A stretch of DNA of 64,000 nucleotides from Belliella alkalica (GCF_022549785.1 NZ_JAKZGO010000002.1:186001-250000), one strand, 5' to 3'. Counted from the stretch's first letter, positions 8,598-17,974 are shown. A program made the numbers and translations. The notes: generated from the sequence alone by a model not told the origin.

Positions 8598-10736
8598 TCA
8601 AATCCCAGGGACATTTTTTGGATTGTAATTAATATAGTGTTCCAAGTCATGTTTTGGTGGTTCTACACCTTCTGGGAGTGGCATTTTTGAGAACTGACCA
8701 AAGTAAAGCAGGCAAGCATCTCTCCACCATGCTGCTTCCTCCGCTTGGATTTTCATAAATGACAAAACATGCTGATGCCTTTCATCATCGATTTTTCCAT
8801 TCATAGATTCCCATGTTTTGACATTTTTTCTGGCTTCCTCTACACCTTTTTGATAGTGCTTTGCAAGGTTGTTCCATAGGTTATCACCATTTTTCAATTG
8901 ATGATCCCATGATACATGGTGAAACCATAACAGGTGTTCTTCAGGAATTGAATTGATATCTCCCCATTTTTTTTGAAGCTCCATAGCATATTGGCCAAGT
9001 GCATTGCTACCCGTGGCTGTCCTGTCAAAACCAATACCTTCTTCAGAAGCCTGATGGTAATAGGTAGAAGTCCAATCCGCCCTTGACCCACCAGTTACCC
9101 AGGGTCCAGGACCATAATGATGACTTCTAGCCATAATATGGTGCAATCCCAAAGGGGTCATATAATTTACGACCATTTCTCTTGAGTTTAGCATCATCTC
9201 TTTAATCGGATTTACAAAATCGTCATCATTTGAAAATGTCAATCTGATCCAGTCTTCAGCAATATTTTCAGCTTTTTCGTAAGGATCCCAAGCGAGTCTG
9301 CCGTAGGCAAACCAATTGGCTTGATGGAAGTGATGCCCCGTCCAGTTTCTGTCTGTACCGATATTTGCGACACCCGCCATGGCAGTCAATGTGTGGGAAT
9401 GTAGGCTCCCATCAATTGTCTTTGCTACTTCACTTCCTTTTCCACTTACATAGGTATCTTCTTTCAGCACTTCCTCGTACATAGGCGCCAAAAAGGCCAG
9501 ATGAGTATCATGGCCTAAATATTCCTGTGTGATTTGGAATTCCATCATTAAGGGAGTTTTTGGCATTGCACCAAAAAGAGGATGAAAAGGCTCTCTTGGT
9601 TGGAAATCTATCGCTCCATTCTTTACTTGTACAATTACATTTTTGCGAAATTTCCCATCCAGAGGTTTGAATTCATTGAATGCTTGTTTGTGTCTATCAT
9701 CGGGAGTTTTTTCGCTATATACGAAAGCTCTCCACATGACAATTCCCCCAAAAGGCGCTACTGCGTCTGCAAGCATATTGGCACCATCTGTTTGGGTTCG
9801 GCCATAATTGTGAGGGCCAGGTTGTCCCTCCGAATCAGCTTTTACTACAAATCCTCCAAAATCCGGGATATACTTATATACTTCCTTGGCTTTTTCTTTC
9901 CACCAGTCTTGTACTTCCTGATCTAATGGATCGGCTGTTACTTTTCCACCGATTTCTATAGGTGAGGAAAATCTGGCTGTTAAATATACTTTGATCCCAT
10001 AGGGTCTGAATGTGTCTGCCAGTGCTTTGACTTTTTCCAAATATTCAGGTGTCAATACAAGAGAGTTGGCGTTGACGTTTGTCAATACAGTTCCATTGAT
10101 CCCAATGGAAGCATTTGCTCTTGCATAATCTATATATTGCTGATCGATATGGCGAGGCAGTCTATGCCAATTCCATATACTAAAACCAGAATAACCCCTT
10201 TCTACTGTTCTGTCTAAATTATCCCAATGATTCAGTAACCTGTGTTGTGTTTTGGGTGATTGAAAAATACCTTCTGCTGGGATTGCCTCGTTTTTCTGGA
10301 TTTTTTGAAGTAGATGGTATGTTCCATATAGTAACCCAATGTCAGTATTTGCTACCATAATGGTTGCTTTGTTCTGATTACCAGCGTCAAAATCTTGAAT
10401 GAAAAACCCCTCTGAACCTAGACTAGTTATTTTATTAGCATCTAGAGGGAATTTTTGCTGATCCAAATCTGAAAATTTCGAAATTATAAGTTTAGGATTA
10501 TTTGTATCCTGATTGGCTACTTTTTGGAAAAATCCTAAACTAGCTTTTTGAATCTCATCACCAATGATATCTAATGTAGAAGAAGATCCATTGATTTTAA
10601 AATGTTCAAAGGATTCTTTTTGCCAATCACTTGGGTTTTCTATAGTGTGATATTGCAGCCAGAGTTTGTACCCATCGTTAGAAAAAGCATATGAGGATAA
10701 GAATAGGAGTAATAGGTTGAGAGAAAGAATTTTCAT
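8598..10736 (-). CDS. GH67 alpha-glucuronidase, secreted
   Basis: This family removes (4-O-methyl-)glucuronic acid from the end of xylo-oligosaccharides made by xylanase. The protein has 712 residues, with a signal peptide ending near Ser19, an N-terminal helper domain to about residue 150 and then the catalytic barrel. The family signature WNWHRLPRH is at 188-196. The expected general acid is Glu303 in KADSEGQPGP. The paired carboxylates are Asp377 in AIDFQPREP and Glu405 in QITQEYLG; their 28-residue spacing matches the family. The length matches full-length GH67 enzymes. The gene is preceded upstream by about 800 bases of non-coding DNA holding two operator-like sites (11005 and 11267). 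It probably works with the GH10, GH43 and uxuA products. Confidence 0.95.
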   Translation of the reverse strand: MKILSLNLLLLFLSSYAFSNDGYKLWLQYHTIENPSDWQKESFEHFKINGSSSTLDIIGDEIQKASLGFFQKVANQDTNNPKLIISKFSDLDQQKFPLDANKITSLGSEGFFIQDFDAGNQNKATIMVANTDIGLLYGTYHLLQKIQKNEAIPAEGIFQSPKTQHRLLNHWDNLDRTVERGYSGFSIWNWHRLPRHIDQQYIDYARANASIGINGTVLTNVNANSLVLTPEYLEKVKALADTFRPYGIKVYLTARFSSPIEIGGKVTADPLDQEVQDWWKEKAKEVYKYIPDFGGFVVKADSEGQPGPHNYGRTQTDGANMLADAVAPFGGIVMWRAFVYSEKTPDDRHKQAFNEFKPLDGKFRKNVIVQVKNGAIDFQPREPFHPLFGAMPKTPLMMEFQITQEYLGHDTHLAFLAPMYEEVLKEDTYVSGKGSEVAKTIDGSLHSHTLTAMAGVANIGTDRNWTGHHFHQANWFAYGRLAWDPYEKAENIAEDWIRLTFSNDDDFVNPIKEMMLNSREMVVNYMTPLGLHHIMARSHHYGPGPWVTGGSRADWTSTYYHQASEEGIGFDRTATGSNALGQYAMELQKKWGDINSIPEEHLLWFHHVSWDHQLKNGDNLWNNLAKHYQKGVEEARKNVKTWESMNGKIDDERHQHVLSFMKIQAEEAAWWRDACLLYFGQFSKMPLPEGVEPPKHDLEHYINYNPKNVPGI

Positions 10737-11004
10737 TTAACATTTGGGGTTAGGTTACTATAGGTTTAGGTTTTTTTACATCATATATCCAATGATTGGC
10801 AAAATTCTTTTGCAGCAACTCAATCTTTGAGCATTATGTTGGTTTATCATTTTCCCAATATTTAATCTTGAACTTATCTTTTCTACTAAAAAGGAAGCTC
10901 AGTGAGGTTAGCAATTGGAAGATTTACCAATAGATAATAAACAGCAATAATCGAATGGTTTTTCCAAATTTACCATTTAATACAACCTGTTCAAAGTAAT
11001 TTTT

Positions 11005-11018
11005 TGAAATCGATGTCA
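11005..11018. promoter_or_regulatory. Operator-like site upstream of GH67
   Basis: TGAAATCGATGTCA is an imperfect palindrome around a central CG, in the style of LacI-family operators. It shares TGAAATCG with four other intergenic sites around the xylan genes. It lies 269 bases upstream of the GH67 start codon. Confidence 0.55.
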
Positions 11019-11099
11019 TTTTTTTTATTTATACTTTTTGAGTGACATTATTTCACGTTTTTAATGTTGTGTTTCAATAGCTGTTTTGGTGTTTTAGCC

Positions 11100-11125
11100 T
11101 TCTATGCTTTTTAAAAAGCATAGAA
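11100..11125. repeat. Perfect 26-base palindrome
   Basis: The two 13-base arms, TTCTATGCTTTTT and its exact complement, meet with no loop. No T tract follows on either strand, so it is a poor terminator and more like a protein-binding site or cruciform. It lies between the two operator-like sites upstream of the GH67 gene. Confidence 0.7.
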
Positions 11126-11266
11126 ACATGGATAGCTTATTGTTTTCACATAGTTTTTGATGTTTTTGATTTTAAAAAACTAAATAAATTCCCAGACTGA
11201 TATTAAAAATTTAGCTTGTGAATTCAAGTTAGTATATAGTTTTAATCGATATTTTTTATAATTGTA

Positions 11267-11280
11267 TGAAATCGGTTGTT
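11267..11280. promoter_or_regulatory. Operator-like site between lacI-family gene and GH67
   Basis: TGAAATCGGTTGTT shares its first ten bases exactly with the sites at 13025 and 21756. It lies 531 bases upstream of the GH67 start and 267 bases beyond the 3' end of the regulator gene. Confidence 0.5.
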
Positions 11281-11546
11281 TTTCGTTTAGTTCAAATGGG
11301 GATTTTTTTAAAGTCAAATTTCTTGTTTTAATTTTTGAGGTTTAGACAGCTCAAGTTCTACATTGAACTTGTACAAGAAAGGAGGGAAGATGAAAAAAAT
11401 ACTTATGAATTAGCCTAAATAAAAATATTGTATGAAGTTCAACTCAATCAGCTGACTGGATAATCGTATGCAAATTAACCATTCGCATCAATAGATGCGA
11501 AGTATTCACCTGCTGTTGTTCATTGGGATAAATGTACAGATTGAGC

Positions 11547-12581
11547 TTACTTTTTGATCTTCAAAGATGATTCTCTAATTAGTAGCTCAGATCTTAAGGT
11601 AATTTTATTTGTGTTATGAAGTGTGGTGTTCCCTGGTTCATCCAAATGATTGATCAGATTCTTCATGGCAACTTCTCCCATTTCGAACCCTGGATAGTTG
11701 ATTGTGGTGATTTTTGGTTCGACTAGTCTGGAGATTACTTCGTTATTGAATCCGACTAGTGCCATATCTTCAGGGATTCTAATACCTCTTTGCTTGAGAT
11801 GATTCATACAGCTAGCAGCACATGCATCATTGGACACAAAAATGCCATCAGGTAGAGGGTCCATTTTAAGGATTTGATTCACGATGTTTTCACCTGCTTC
11901 CTCATTAATATCCGAAAGGACTATTATTTGATCTTGTTCAAAGGGAATATTTCTATCAATATGGGCATATTTGTATCCTTTCAACCGGTCAGCATAGACA
12001 CTAACTTTTGTACTTCCTAACACATGAACAATCTTTTTGCAACCTTGATCAATAAGATGGTTTGTTGCTATCTGTGCAGCTTGAATATTGTCAATGGTTA
12101 CTCCTGTACTGCTATCACTATTGGCGATCCTATCATAGAATATCACGGGAATTCCTCTTTTGTGGAAAGGTTCAAAATGAGCTAGGTTTTCAGCATCGCT
12201 AGCTAAGGAAACCAAAAGCCCATCAATCCTACTGTTGAACATTGAGCGTGTATTAGCAATTTCCTTTTCACTGGATTCCAAAGATTGACTGATTACTAAG
12301 TTGAAGCCAGCTTCATTTGCTACTTTTTCCATACCTGCAAGCACCGAGGCTTGGAAATTACTGTTCAAACTAGGTACTATAACCCCAATATTGTTTGTTC
12401 TTTTACTCCTTAGGTTAGCTGCAAAAATATTCGATTGGTAGCCCATGTCTGAAGCAGCTTGAAAAATCTTTTTCTTTGTCTTTTCCTTGACAGCTGGATG
12501 GTTGTTTAGCGCCCTGCTTACTGTAGTAGGGGAAACTCCCAAGTCCTTAGCAATGTCGTATATCGTGATGTCTTTTTCCAT
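11547..12581 (-). CDS. LacI-family transcriptional regulator
   Basis: A protein of 344 residues with the full LacI/GalR layout. The N-terminal helix-turn-helix (TIYDIAKDLGVSPTTVSRAL, 6-25) is followed by the hinge helix (FAANLRSKRTNNIGVIVPS), which should enter the minor groove at a central CG. A periplasmic-binding-protein-like sensor domain fills about 60-335, with ends typical of the family (IPEDMALVGFNN, ITTINYPGFEMGEVA). It lies between GH67 and the divergent uxuA-xylB-xylA run. A TGAAATCGAT-type site 119 bases upstream of its own start suggests autoregulation. The effector is probably a xylan- or uronate-derived sugar, which is inference from context. No partner gene overlaps it. Confidence 0.93.
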   Translation of the reverse strand: MEKDITIYDIAKDLGVSPTTVSRALNNHPAVKEKTKKKIFQAASDMGYQSNIFAANLRSKRTNNIGVIVPSLNSNFQASVLAGMEKVANEAGFNLVISQSLESSEKEIANTRSMFNSRIDGLLVSLASDAENLAHFEPFHKRGIPVIFYDRIANSDSSTGVTIDNIQAAQIATNHLIDQGCKKIVHVLGSTKVSVYADRLKGYKYAHIDRNIPFEQDQIIVLSDINEEAGENIVNQILKMDPLPDGIFVSNDACAASCMNHLKQRGIRIPEDMALVGFNNEVISRLVEPKITTINYPGFEMGEVAMKNLINHLDEPGNTTLHNTNKITLRSELLIRESSLKIKK

Positions 12582-12699
12582 TCTAATTCTAAATGTCGTA
12601 TTTTCTACTATTGTAGAGAGCTGTTTTTATACAATCTGACCACAAAAATAAATGATTATCAATAACAAACATCTTTTAATTTCCGGTTTTATTAAGAAT

Positions 12700-12713
12700 T
12701 GAAATCGATTGGA
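12700..12713. promoter_or_regulatory. Operator-like site upstream of the lacI-family gene
   Basis: TGAAATCGATTGGA shares TGAAATCGAT with the site at 11005 and the TT of the others. It lies 119 bases upstream of the regulator start codon, where an autoregulatory operator could act. Confidence 0.5.
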
Positions 12714-13024
12714 ATTTTCCAAGAGCCGATTTTTTCTCTTGTAAAGGTAATTTAGATGTTTGGAATGTCTAGTATAAACATTCAAATTCAATTAATTGAT
12801 TCAATAGGCAATCTGTTTTGTGGTTCTGTTTTTTTAGTAAAATGAATAATTCTTTTACTGAAGAACTTGACAGAAACTGACTTGTGGCGATTTTATGCAA
12901 TACTTTGCTTCAGCGGTGTTTTTGGCCTTGTACAAAATATGGTATCTCTTTTCAATTTATGTCTCTTAGATGCCTTTTTGGTTTGAAGGCTTTTCTAAGA
13001 AATGGAGTAAAAATAATTATTTTA

Positions 13025-13038
13025 TGAAATCGGTTGCA
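13025..13038. promoter_or_regulatory. Operator-like site upstream of uxuA
   Basis: TGAAATCGGTTGCA differs by one base from the near-palindromic site upstream of the GH43 gene (21756). It lies 390 bases upstream of uxuA. Confidence 0.55.
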
Positions 13039-13258
13039 TTTTTATTGTTTTTTGTGCAAGTTTATAGCTCGAAACACAGATGCTTTGATCAAATACCGAT
13101 TTTAGATGTTGAAAGCATAATCGTTAGATATTTAAAGTGGGATCAATTACACTAGTTAAGTGTTTCTTAGGATTTAACTTTGGTGCAGAGCGCAGATCAT
13201 GTTTTGATTTGCATTTGTTATTCATAGTTCAATAAATATTAGGGTTTATTATTCATTA

Positions 13259-13290
13259 CCGGAGTTCCTTCTGGGAACTTCCGGTTTTAT
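13259..13290 (+). terminator. Terminator-like hairpin upstream of uxuA
   Basis: CCGGAGTTCC and GGAACTTCCGG pair around a short loop with a one-base bulge. TTTTATTAT follows on the plus strand. No plus-strand gene precedes it, so it would end a short leader or small RNA starting in the region of the 13025 operator, 138 bases before uxuA. In the minus direction no T tract follows. Confidence 0.5.
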
Positions 13291-13427
13291 TATGCCCTCA
13301 AGCCTTTTCTTTTACTCCGTTTATTGCAATCAAATTAGTTTCGTTAAGTACTATTGGTTTTTAGGACAAAGTCAGGCAATATTTAAAAAAGAAGAATTTG
13401 TAATAAATAGTTTTGTATTAAACCCAA

Positions 13428-14597
13428 ATGAAAAATAACCTATTGCAAACCTGGAGGTGGTATGGACCCAATGATCCAGTTAGTCTAAGCGATATCAAAC
13501 AATCAGGTGCTACAGGGGTAGTTTCGGCGCTTCATGATATTCCCCATGGAGACATTTGGCCACTTGATGATATTTTAGAACGAAAAAAAATTATAGAATC
13601 GGCTGGCTTAAGTTGGTCGGTAGTGGAATCGGTTCCAGTACATGAAGCAATAAAAACCAATTCTAGGGATACAGCCAGTTATTTGGAAAATTACAGGCAA
13701 ACACTTAGAAATCTTGCCAAAGCTGGGTTAAGAACAGTTTGCTACAATTTCATGCCTGTATTAGATTGGACAAGGACAGATTTGAGTTTTTCTTTACCAA
13801 ATGGCGCAAAGGCACTATATCTTGATTGGGCAGATTTAGCGTTTTTTGATATGTACATTCTAAAGAGGGATGGTGCTCGTTTAGACTATACCAAGTCAGT
13901 GATATCCATTTTGGAAAATCGACTGGACACCTATTCAGAAGAGAAGAGGAAAGATTTGCAAGATATTATCTGTATGGGCGTACCCACCGAAGGAAGCGTA
14001 AGCCTTTCACAATTGAGAAATAGCCTTGAGATTTACAAAGCAATAGGTAAGGATGGATTGAGGAGAAATTTGGTTTTGTTTCTAGAAAGCATAGCCGAAG
14101 TCTGTGAATCCAATGGTATCAAAATGACCATTCATCCAGATGATCCTCCTTTTCCGATTTTGGGATTACCAAGAATTGCCTCCAACCATGAAGACTTGTC
14201 TTGGATCTTGAATGCAGTTGACAAGCCATTCAATGGTGTATGTTTTTGCACAGGATCCCTTGGGGCTGGTGGTTTTAACGATCTCCCATTGATTTTGAAG
14301 GGAATTGGTGAGCGTGTTTATTTTGCACACTTAAGAAATGTCAAAAAAGACCAGTTTGGTAATTTTCATGAATCTGACCATTTAGATGGAGATGTTGATA
14401 TGTTTGAAGTTATGAAAGAATTGGTGAACATAAATAATACTAGGGAAGTACCAATCCCTTTCAGGCCAGATCATGGGCATCAGATTCTTGACGATCTTCA
14501 CAAAGAAACCAACCCAGGCTATTCGGCAATCGGAAGGTTAAAGGGCCTAGCTGAGTTGCGTGGTTTGGAAATGGGAATTTCGCTTATGATGGATTAA
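13428..14597 (+). CDS. uxuA: Mannonate dehydratase
   Basis: UxuA converts D-mannonate to 2-keto-3-deoxy-D-gluconate in glucuronate breakdown. The 389-residue length is normal for the family. The TIM-barrel start is recognisable (TWRWYGPNDPVSL, GATGVVSALHDIPHG, W near residue 62 and VESVPVHE). Metal-site segments follow: IHPDDPPFP near 243, a Cys in FCTGSLGAG, HLRN, and FRPDHGHQ near 347. It is the first gene of a unit with xylB 15 bases downstream. The partner reductase is probably the SDR at 7098-7847. No kdgK or kdgA homologue is present in the window, so the end of the pathway is encoded elsewhere. Confidence 0.95.
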   Translation: MKNNLLQTWRWYGPNDPVSLSDIKQSGATGVVSALHDIPHGDIWPLDDILERKKIIESAGLSWSVVESVPVHEAIKTNSRDTASYLENYRQTLRNLAKAGLRTVCYNFMPVLDWTRTDLSFSLPNGAKALYLDWADLAFFDMYILKRDGARLDYTKSVISILENRLDTYSEEKRKDLQDIICMGVPTEGSVSLSQLRNSLEIYKAIGKDGLRRNLVLFLESIAEVCESNGIKMTIHPDDPPFPILGLPRIASNHEDLSWILNAVDKPFNGVCFCTGSLGAGGFNDLPLILKGIGERVYFAHLRNVKKDQFGNFHESDHLDGDVDMFEVMKELVNINNTREVPIPFRPDHGHQILDDLHKETNPGYSAIGRLKGLAELRGLEMGISLMMD

Positions 14598-14612
14598 AAA
14601 TTAAAAAAAGAA

Positions 14613-16106
14613 ATGAGAAAATTATTGATAGGATATGATATCGGAAGTTCGTCGGTCAAAGCTACACTGCTTGATGCGGACACTGGAAAAGTGGTATCTT
14701 CCCAAGGTCTTCCTAAGGTAGAAATGCCCATTCATTCCTTACAGAAGGATTGGGCTGAGCAAGATCCTGAAATGTGGTGGAAATATATCGTGGATACCAC
14801 GCGAGAGATTGTGAAGGTTGCAAATATCCAAAAAGGTGAAGTTAAGGCTATTGGTATTTCCTATCAAATGCACGGTTTGGTTTTGGTTGACAAGGATCAC
14901 CAAGTCATCAGACCATCGATCATTTGGTGTGACAGTAGAGCTGTGAGCTATGGAAATGAAGCGTTTGAAGCATTGGGATCAGATTATTGCCTTCCACATT
15001 TGCTGAATTCTCCAGGGAATTTTACAGCTTCAAAACTGAAATGGGTTAAGGAAAACGAACCTGAAAATTATTCCAAAATCCATAAAATGATGCTTCCGGG
15101 AGATTATGTAGCCATGAAGCTTACTGGAGAAATTCTGACTTCTGAAACAGGGCTTTCAGAAGGAATTTTTTGGGATTTCAAGACAAATGGAGTTTCCCAG
15201 AATCTTCTTGAGCACTATGGAATAGATAAGAATCTTCTTCCGGATACTGTCCCTTCATTTTCTTTACAGGGAAAAGTAAATTCTGAAAGTGCAGAATTGC
15301 TTGGCCTAGAACCTGGCATACCAATTACCTATCGCGCAGGAGATCAGCCAAACAATGCTTTTTCACTGAATGTGCTGAAAGATGGTGAATTGGCAACTAC
15401 AGCAGGAACCTCGGGTACTGTGTACGGAGTGGCAGACAAACCTCTTTACGATGCAAAGTCACGTGTCAATACATTTGTTCATGTCAACCATACCAAAGAA
15501 AGACCTAGCTATGGTGTCCTTCTTTGTGTCAATGGTACAGGTATTTTGAATTCTTGGGTCAAAAAACTTTTGGGAGGTGAGCATATTACTTATCCTCAAA
15601 TGAATGATTTGGCTGCTGATTCTCCAATTGGTTCAGAAGGTTTGAGTTTTATACCTTTCGGAAACGGCGTGGAAAGAATCATGGAAAACAAACATGTAGG
15701 AGCACATTTATGTGGATTGAATTTGTTGAAACATGATCAAAAGCATATTCTACGAGCCACCCAAGAGGGAATAGTATCTGCCTTGACTTATGGTTTCAAC
15801 ATTATGAAAGACATGGGCCTCAACCTGAATACAGTCAAAGCAGGCCATGCAAACATGTTTTTAAGCCCATTGTTTAGGGAAACATTTATCCATATGAACG
15901 AAGTATCATTGGAGCTTTACGATACTGATGGATCCCAAGGGGCTGCAAGAGGAGCGGGTATTGGAATAGGGATATATGCCAATGAAGGAGACGCTTTTAT
16001 TGGCCTCGAAAAAATCGCTTCTCTAGAACCAAGTCCAAGTAAATTAGAAATGTACAAGGAAGTCTATGCAAATTGGCTTGTCAACCTTGAAAACCATTTA
16101 AAATAA
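14613..16106 (+). CDS. xylB: Xylulokinase
   Basis: A FGGY-family sugar kinase of 497 residues. The N-terminal ATPase motif is clear (GYDIGSSSVKATLLD, 8-22), and so are the substrate-side segments KAIGISYQMHGLVLVD and SIIWCDSRA. The conserved catalytic aspartate is in RAGDQPNNA near residue 247, and the C-terminal nucleotide-binding GSQGAARGAGIG is present. Xylulokinase makes xylulose 5-phosphate. The position 15 bases after uxuA and about 200 bases before xylA supports the xylulose specificity over other FGGY sugars. The gene between it and xylA carries a repeat element (16108-16274), so xylA may have its own promoter. Confidence 0.93.
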   Translation: MRKLLIGYDIGSSSVKATLLDADTGKVVSSQGLPKVEMPIHSLQKDWAEQDPEMWWKYIVDTTREIVKVANIQKGEVKAIGISYQMHGLVLVDKDHQVIRPSIIWCDSRAVSYGNEAFEALGSDYCLPHLLNSPGNFTASKLKWVKENEPENYSKIHKMMLPGDYVAMKLTGEILTSETGLSEGIFWDFKTNGVSQNLLEHYGIDKNLLPDTVPSFSLQGKVNSESAELLGLEPGIPITYRAGDQPNNAFSLNVLKDGELATTAGTSGTVYGVADKPLYDAKSRVNTFVHVNHTKERPSYGVLLCVNGTGILNSWVKKLLGGEHITYPQMNDLAADSPIGSEGLSFIPFGNGVERIMENKHVGAHLCGLNLLKHDQKHILRATQEGIVSALTYGFNIMKDMGLNLNTVKAGHANMFLSPLFRETFIHMNEVSLELYDTDGSQGAARGAGIGIGIYANEGDAFIGLEKIASLEPSPSKLEMYKEVYANWLVNLENHLK

Positions 16107-16107
16107 T

Positions 16108-16274
16108 ATGATTATCTGAGACTTTTCCACTAGCCAAACAAAGTTTCTCCATCAACGGGTTTTCATTTCTGTTGACTGTCGTCCGTTGACACTTGTGCGC
16201 CGTGGCGTAGTTGACGATTATCCGCAACATGATGGTTTGCTTACTTCATTAATGGTAAAGTAGCGGATAATCAA
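16108..16274. repeat. Dispersed repeat with GATTATCCGC-type ends, copy A
   Basis: This fills the xylB-xylA gap. It starts ATGATTATCT and ends GCGGATAATCA. Inside, 16216-16272 is a 57-base module with perfect 10-base inverted ends, GATTATCCGC and GCGGATAATC. The same module recurs at 61565-61621. Another segment, at 16192-16214, ends GCGCCGTGGCGTAGTTGA and is repeated exactly at 53683-53705. No coding frame is seen. Confidence 0.8.
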
Positions 16275-16312
16275 ATAAAATAAATCTCAAACAAAAGTAA
16301 ACCTATAATATT

Positions 16313-17626
16313 ATGTCAAAAACCTATTTCCCAAACATCGACAAGATCCAGTTTGAGGGCAGAGAGTCCAGTAATCCTTTTGCATTTAAATTCTATGATG
16401 AAAATAGAGTTGTTGCAGGAAAATCAATGAAAGAGCATTTTAAATTCGCCATCGCTTACTGGCATTCATTCTGTGGCACTGGAGGGGATCCATTCGGTCC
16501 AGGTACAATTACTCATCCATGGGATGCAAGCGAAGATGCAGTACAGCGTGCAAAGGATAAAATGGATGCAGCTTTTGAATTTTTCGTAAAAATCGGTGCG
16601 CCTTATTACTGTTTCCATGATGTGGATTTGATTGACGAAGGTGCTTCTATCGAAGAATATGAGGAGCGCATGAGGATCATCACAGATTATGCTTTGGAAA
16701 AGCAAAAGGAAACTGGGGTGAAATTACTTTGGGGTACAGCTAATGTATTTTCTAACCCAAGATATATGAATGGCGCTTCTACCAATCCTGACTTTGACGT
16801 ATTGGCTTGGGCTGGTACCCAAGTGAAAAATGCAATCGATGCCACTATCAAACTTGGTGGAGAAAATTATGTTTTCTGGGGTGGAAGAGAAGGTTATATG
16901 TCTTTGTTGAATACAGACATGAAGCGTGAGACATCTCACCTTGCGCAGTTCTTGACCATGGCTAGAGATTATGCTAGATCAAAAGGTTTCAAAGGCAATT
17001 TCTTGATCGAGCCAAAGCCTATGGAACCAACAAAACATCAGTATGATTATGATGCAGCCACGGTTGTTGGTTTCTTGAGACATCATGGTTTGGACAAGGA
17101 TTTCAAGTTGAATTTGGAAGTAAACCATGCTACTTTGGCTGGACATACTTTCCAGCATGAATTGCAGGTAGCTGTAGATTCAGGGATGTTGGGTAGTATA
17201 GATGCAAACAGAGGTGATTATCAGAATGGTTGGGATACCGATCAGTTTGCTATCAACTTGCAGGAGTTGACTGAGTCTATGTTGGTGATTCTCGAAGGAG
17301 GAGGAATCGATGGAGGAGGAGTGAACTTCGATGCGAAGATCAGAAGAAACTCTACAGATATGGAAGATTTGTTCCATGCACACATTGGAAGTATGGATGC
17401 ATTTGCAAGATCATTGATTATTGCAGATGAAATTATCCAAAAATCTGATTACAAGTCTTTGAGAAAAGAAAGATATGCTTCTTTTGATGCTGGAAAAGGT
17501 AGTGAATTCGAAAATGGCAAACTTACCCTTGAAGACCTTAGAACACATGCACTTGCTGTTGGTGAACCTAAGAAAACAAGTGGAAAGCAAGAGAGATATG
17601 AGAATATCTTGAATCAGTTTATATAG
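16313..17626 (+). CDS. xylA: Xylose isomerase
   Basis: XylA converts D-xylose to D-xylulose. At 437 residues it is a class II xylose isomerase. The catalytic pair His102 and Asp105 is in FHDVDL. Metal-ligand segments follow: [15 protein letters not shown] near 233, [12 protein letters not shown] near 266, and [19 protein letters not shown] near 292. The start motif [12 protein letters not shown] is the usual one. It lies downstream of uxuA-xylB on the same strand and completes the xylose route. A large imperfect stem follows 34 bases after the stop codon (17661-17752). Confidence 0.97.
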   Translation: MSKTYFPNIDKIQFEGRESSNPFAFKFYDENRVVAGKSMKEHFKFAIAYWHSFCGTGGDPFGPGTITHPWDASEDAVQRAKDKMDAAFEFFVKIGAPYYCFHDVDLIDEGASIEEYEERMRIITDYALEKQKETGVKLLWGTANVFSNPRYMNGASTNPDFDVLAWAGTQVKNAIDATIKLGGENYVFWGGREGYMSLLNTDMKRETSHLAQFLTMARDYARSKGFKGNFLIEPKPMEPTKHQYDYDAATVVGFLRHHGLDKDFKLNLEVNHATLAGHTFQHELQVAVDSGMLGSIDANRGDYQNGWDTDQFAINLQELTESMLVILEGGGIDGGGVNFDAKIRRNSTDMEDLFHAHIGSMDAFARSLIIADEIIQKSDYKSLRKERYASFDAGKGSEFENGKLTLEDLRTHALAVGEPKKTSGKQERYENILNQFI

Positions 17627-17660
17627 AAACCTATTTCACCTATAATAAATCTTGCTATAA

Positions 17661-17752
17661 TGTCTCAGTTATGTCGACTTCAAGATGGAAAAACAAAGAT
17701 GTATGCATATACTTCAAGTATGTCCAATCAAGAAGTTGGTATAACTGAGACT
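17661..17752. repeat. Long-armed inverted repeat downstream of xylA
   Basis: Two 21-base arms at 17661-17681 and 17732-17752 pair with about four mismatches (GTCTCAGTTAT against ATAACTGAGAC, and CTTC against GAAG) around a 50-base loop. There is no T tract directly after. It could be the folded 3' end of the xylA transcript or a small RNA; I see nothing else in the 348-base gap to the next gene. Confidence 0.55.
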
Positions 17753-17974
17753 AGCTTAAATTTTAATGTTTTGCATTTTGATAAGCATAGAAAATCAACT
17801 ATAACAACCATGAGTTTTTAATTATTGATAAAATGCAGGGATAAGCAACTGGATTAATCATACAAAATAATATGTTCAATCAATAATTGGCGTTTTTTAT
17901 TAACTTCTTGAATTATTTTTTATTTACACAACAACCTTATTTATTGGTTATGTGAAGGTATTTAGATTGTCAGT

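Larger units (their letters stand above)
10737..11546. other. Non-coding region upstream of the GH67 gene
   Basis: About 810 bases separate the GH67 start from the end of the LacI-family gene, and both genes read leftward. No open frame looks real here. The stretch is AT-rich and holds two candidate repressor operators (11005-11018 and 11267-11280) and a perfect 26-base palindrome at 11100-11125, each listed separately. The GH67 promoter must lie here if the gene is transcribed on its own, but no clear Bacteroidota -33/-7 pair was identified. Confidence 0.6.
12582..13427. other. Divergent regulatory region between the lacI-family gene and uxuA
   Basis: This 846-base gap separates two divergent genes. 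It holds two operator-like sites (12700-12713 and 13025-13038) and a terminator-like hairpin (13259-13284), listed separately. A 61-codon open frame at 12970-13155 spans one operator and has no family resemblance, so it was not called. A -7-like TAGTTTTG at 13408 lies only 12 bases before the uxuA start and is probably chance. Confidence 0.6.

Noticed and set aside
9582-9926. 114-codon plus-strand open frame within the GH67 gene
   Set aside because: It lies wholly antisense to a strong GH67 coding frame.
11100-11125. Intrinsic terminator for the lacI-family gene
   Set aside because: The palindrome has no loop and no T tract on the minus strand.
12970-13155. 61-codon open frame between the lacI-family gene and uxuA
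   Set aside because: It spans an operator-like site, has no recognisable family or good start context, and lies in AT-rich non-coding DNA.
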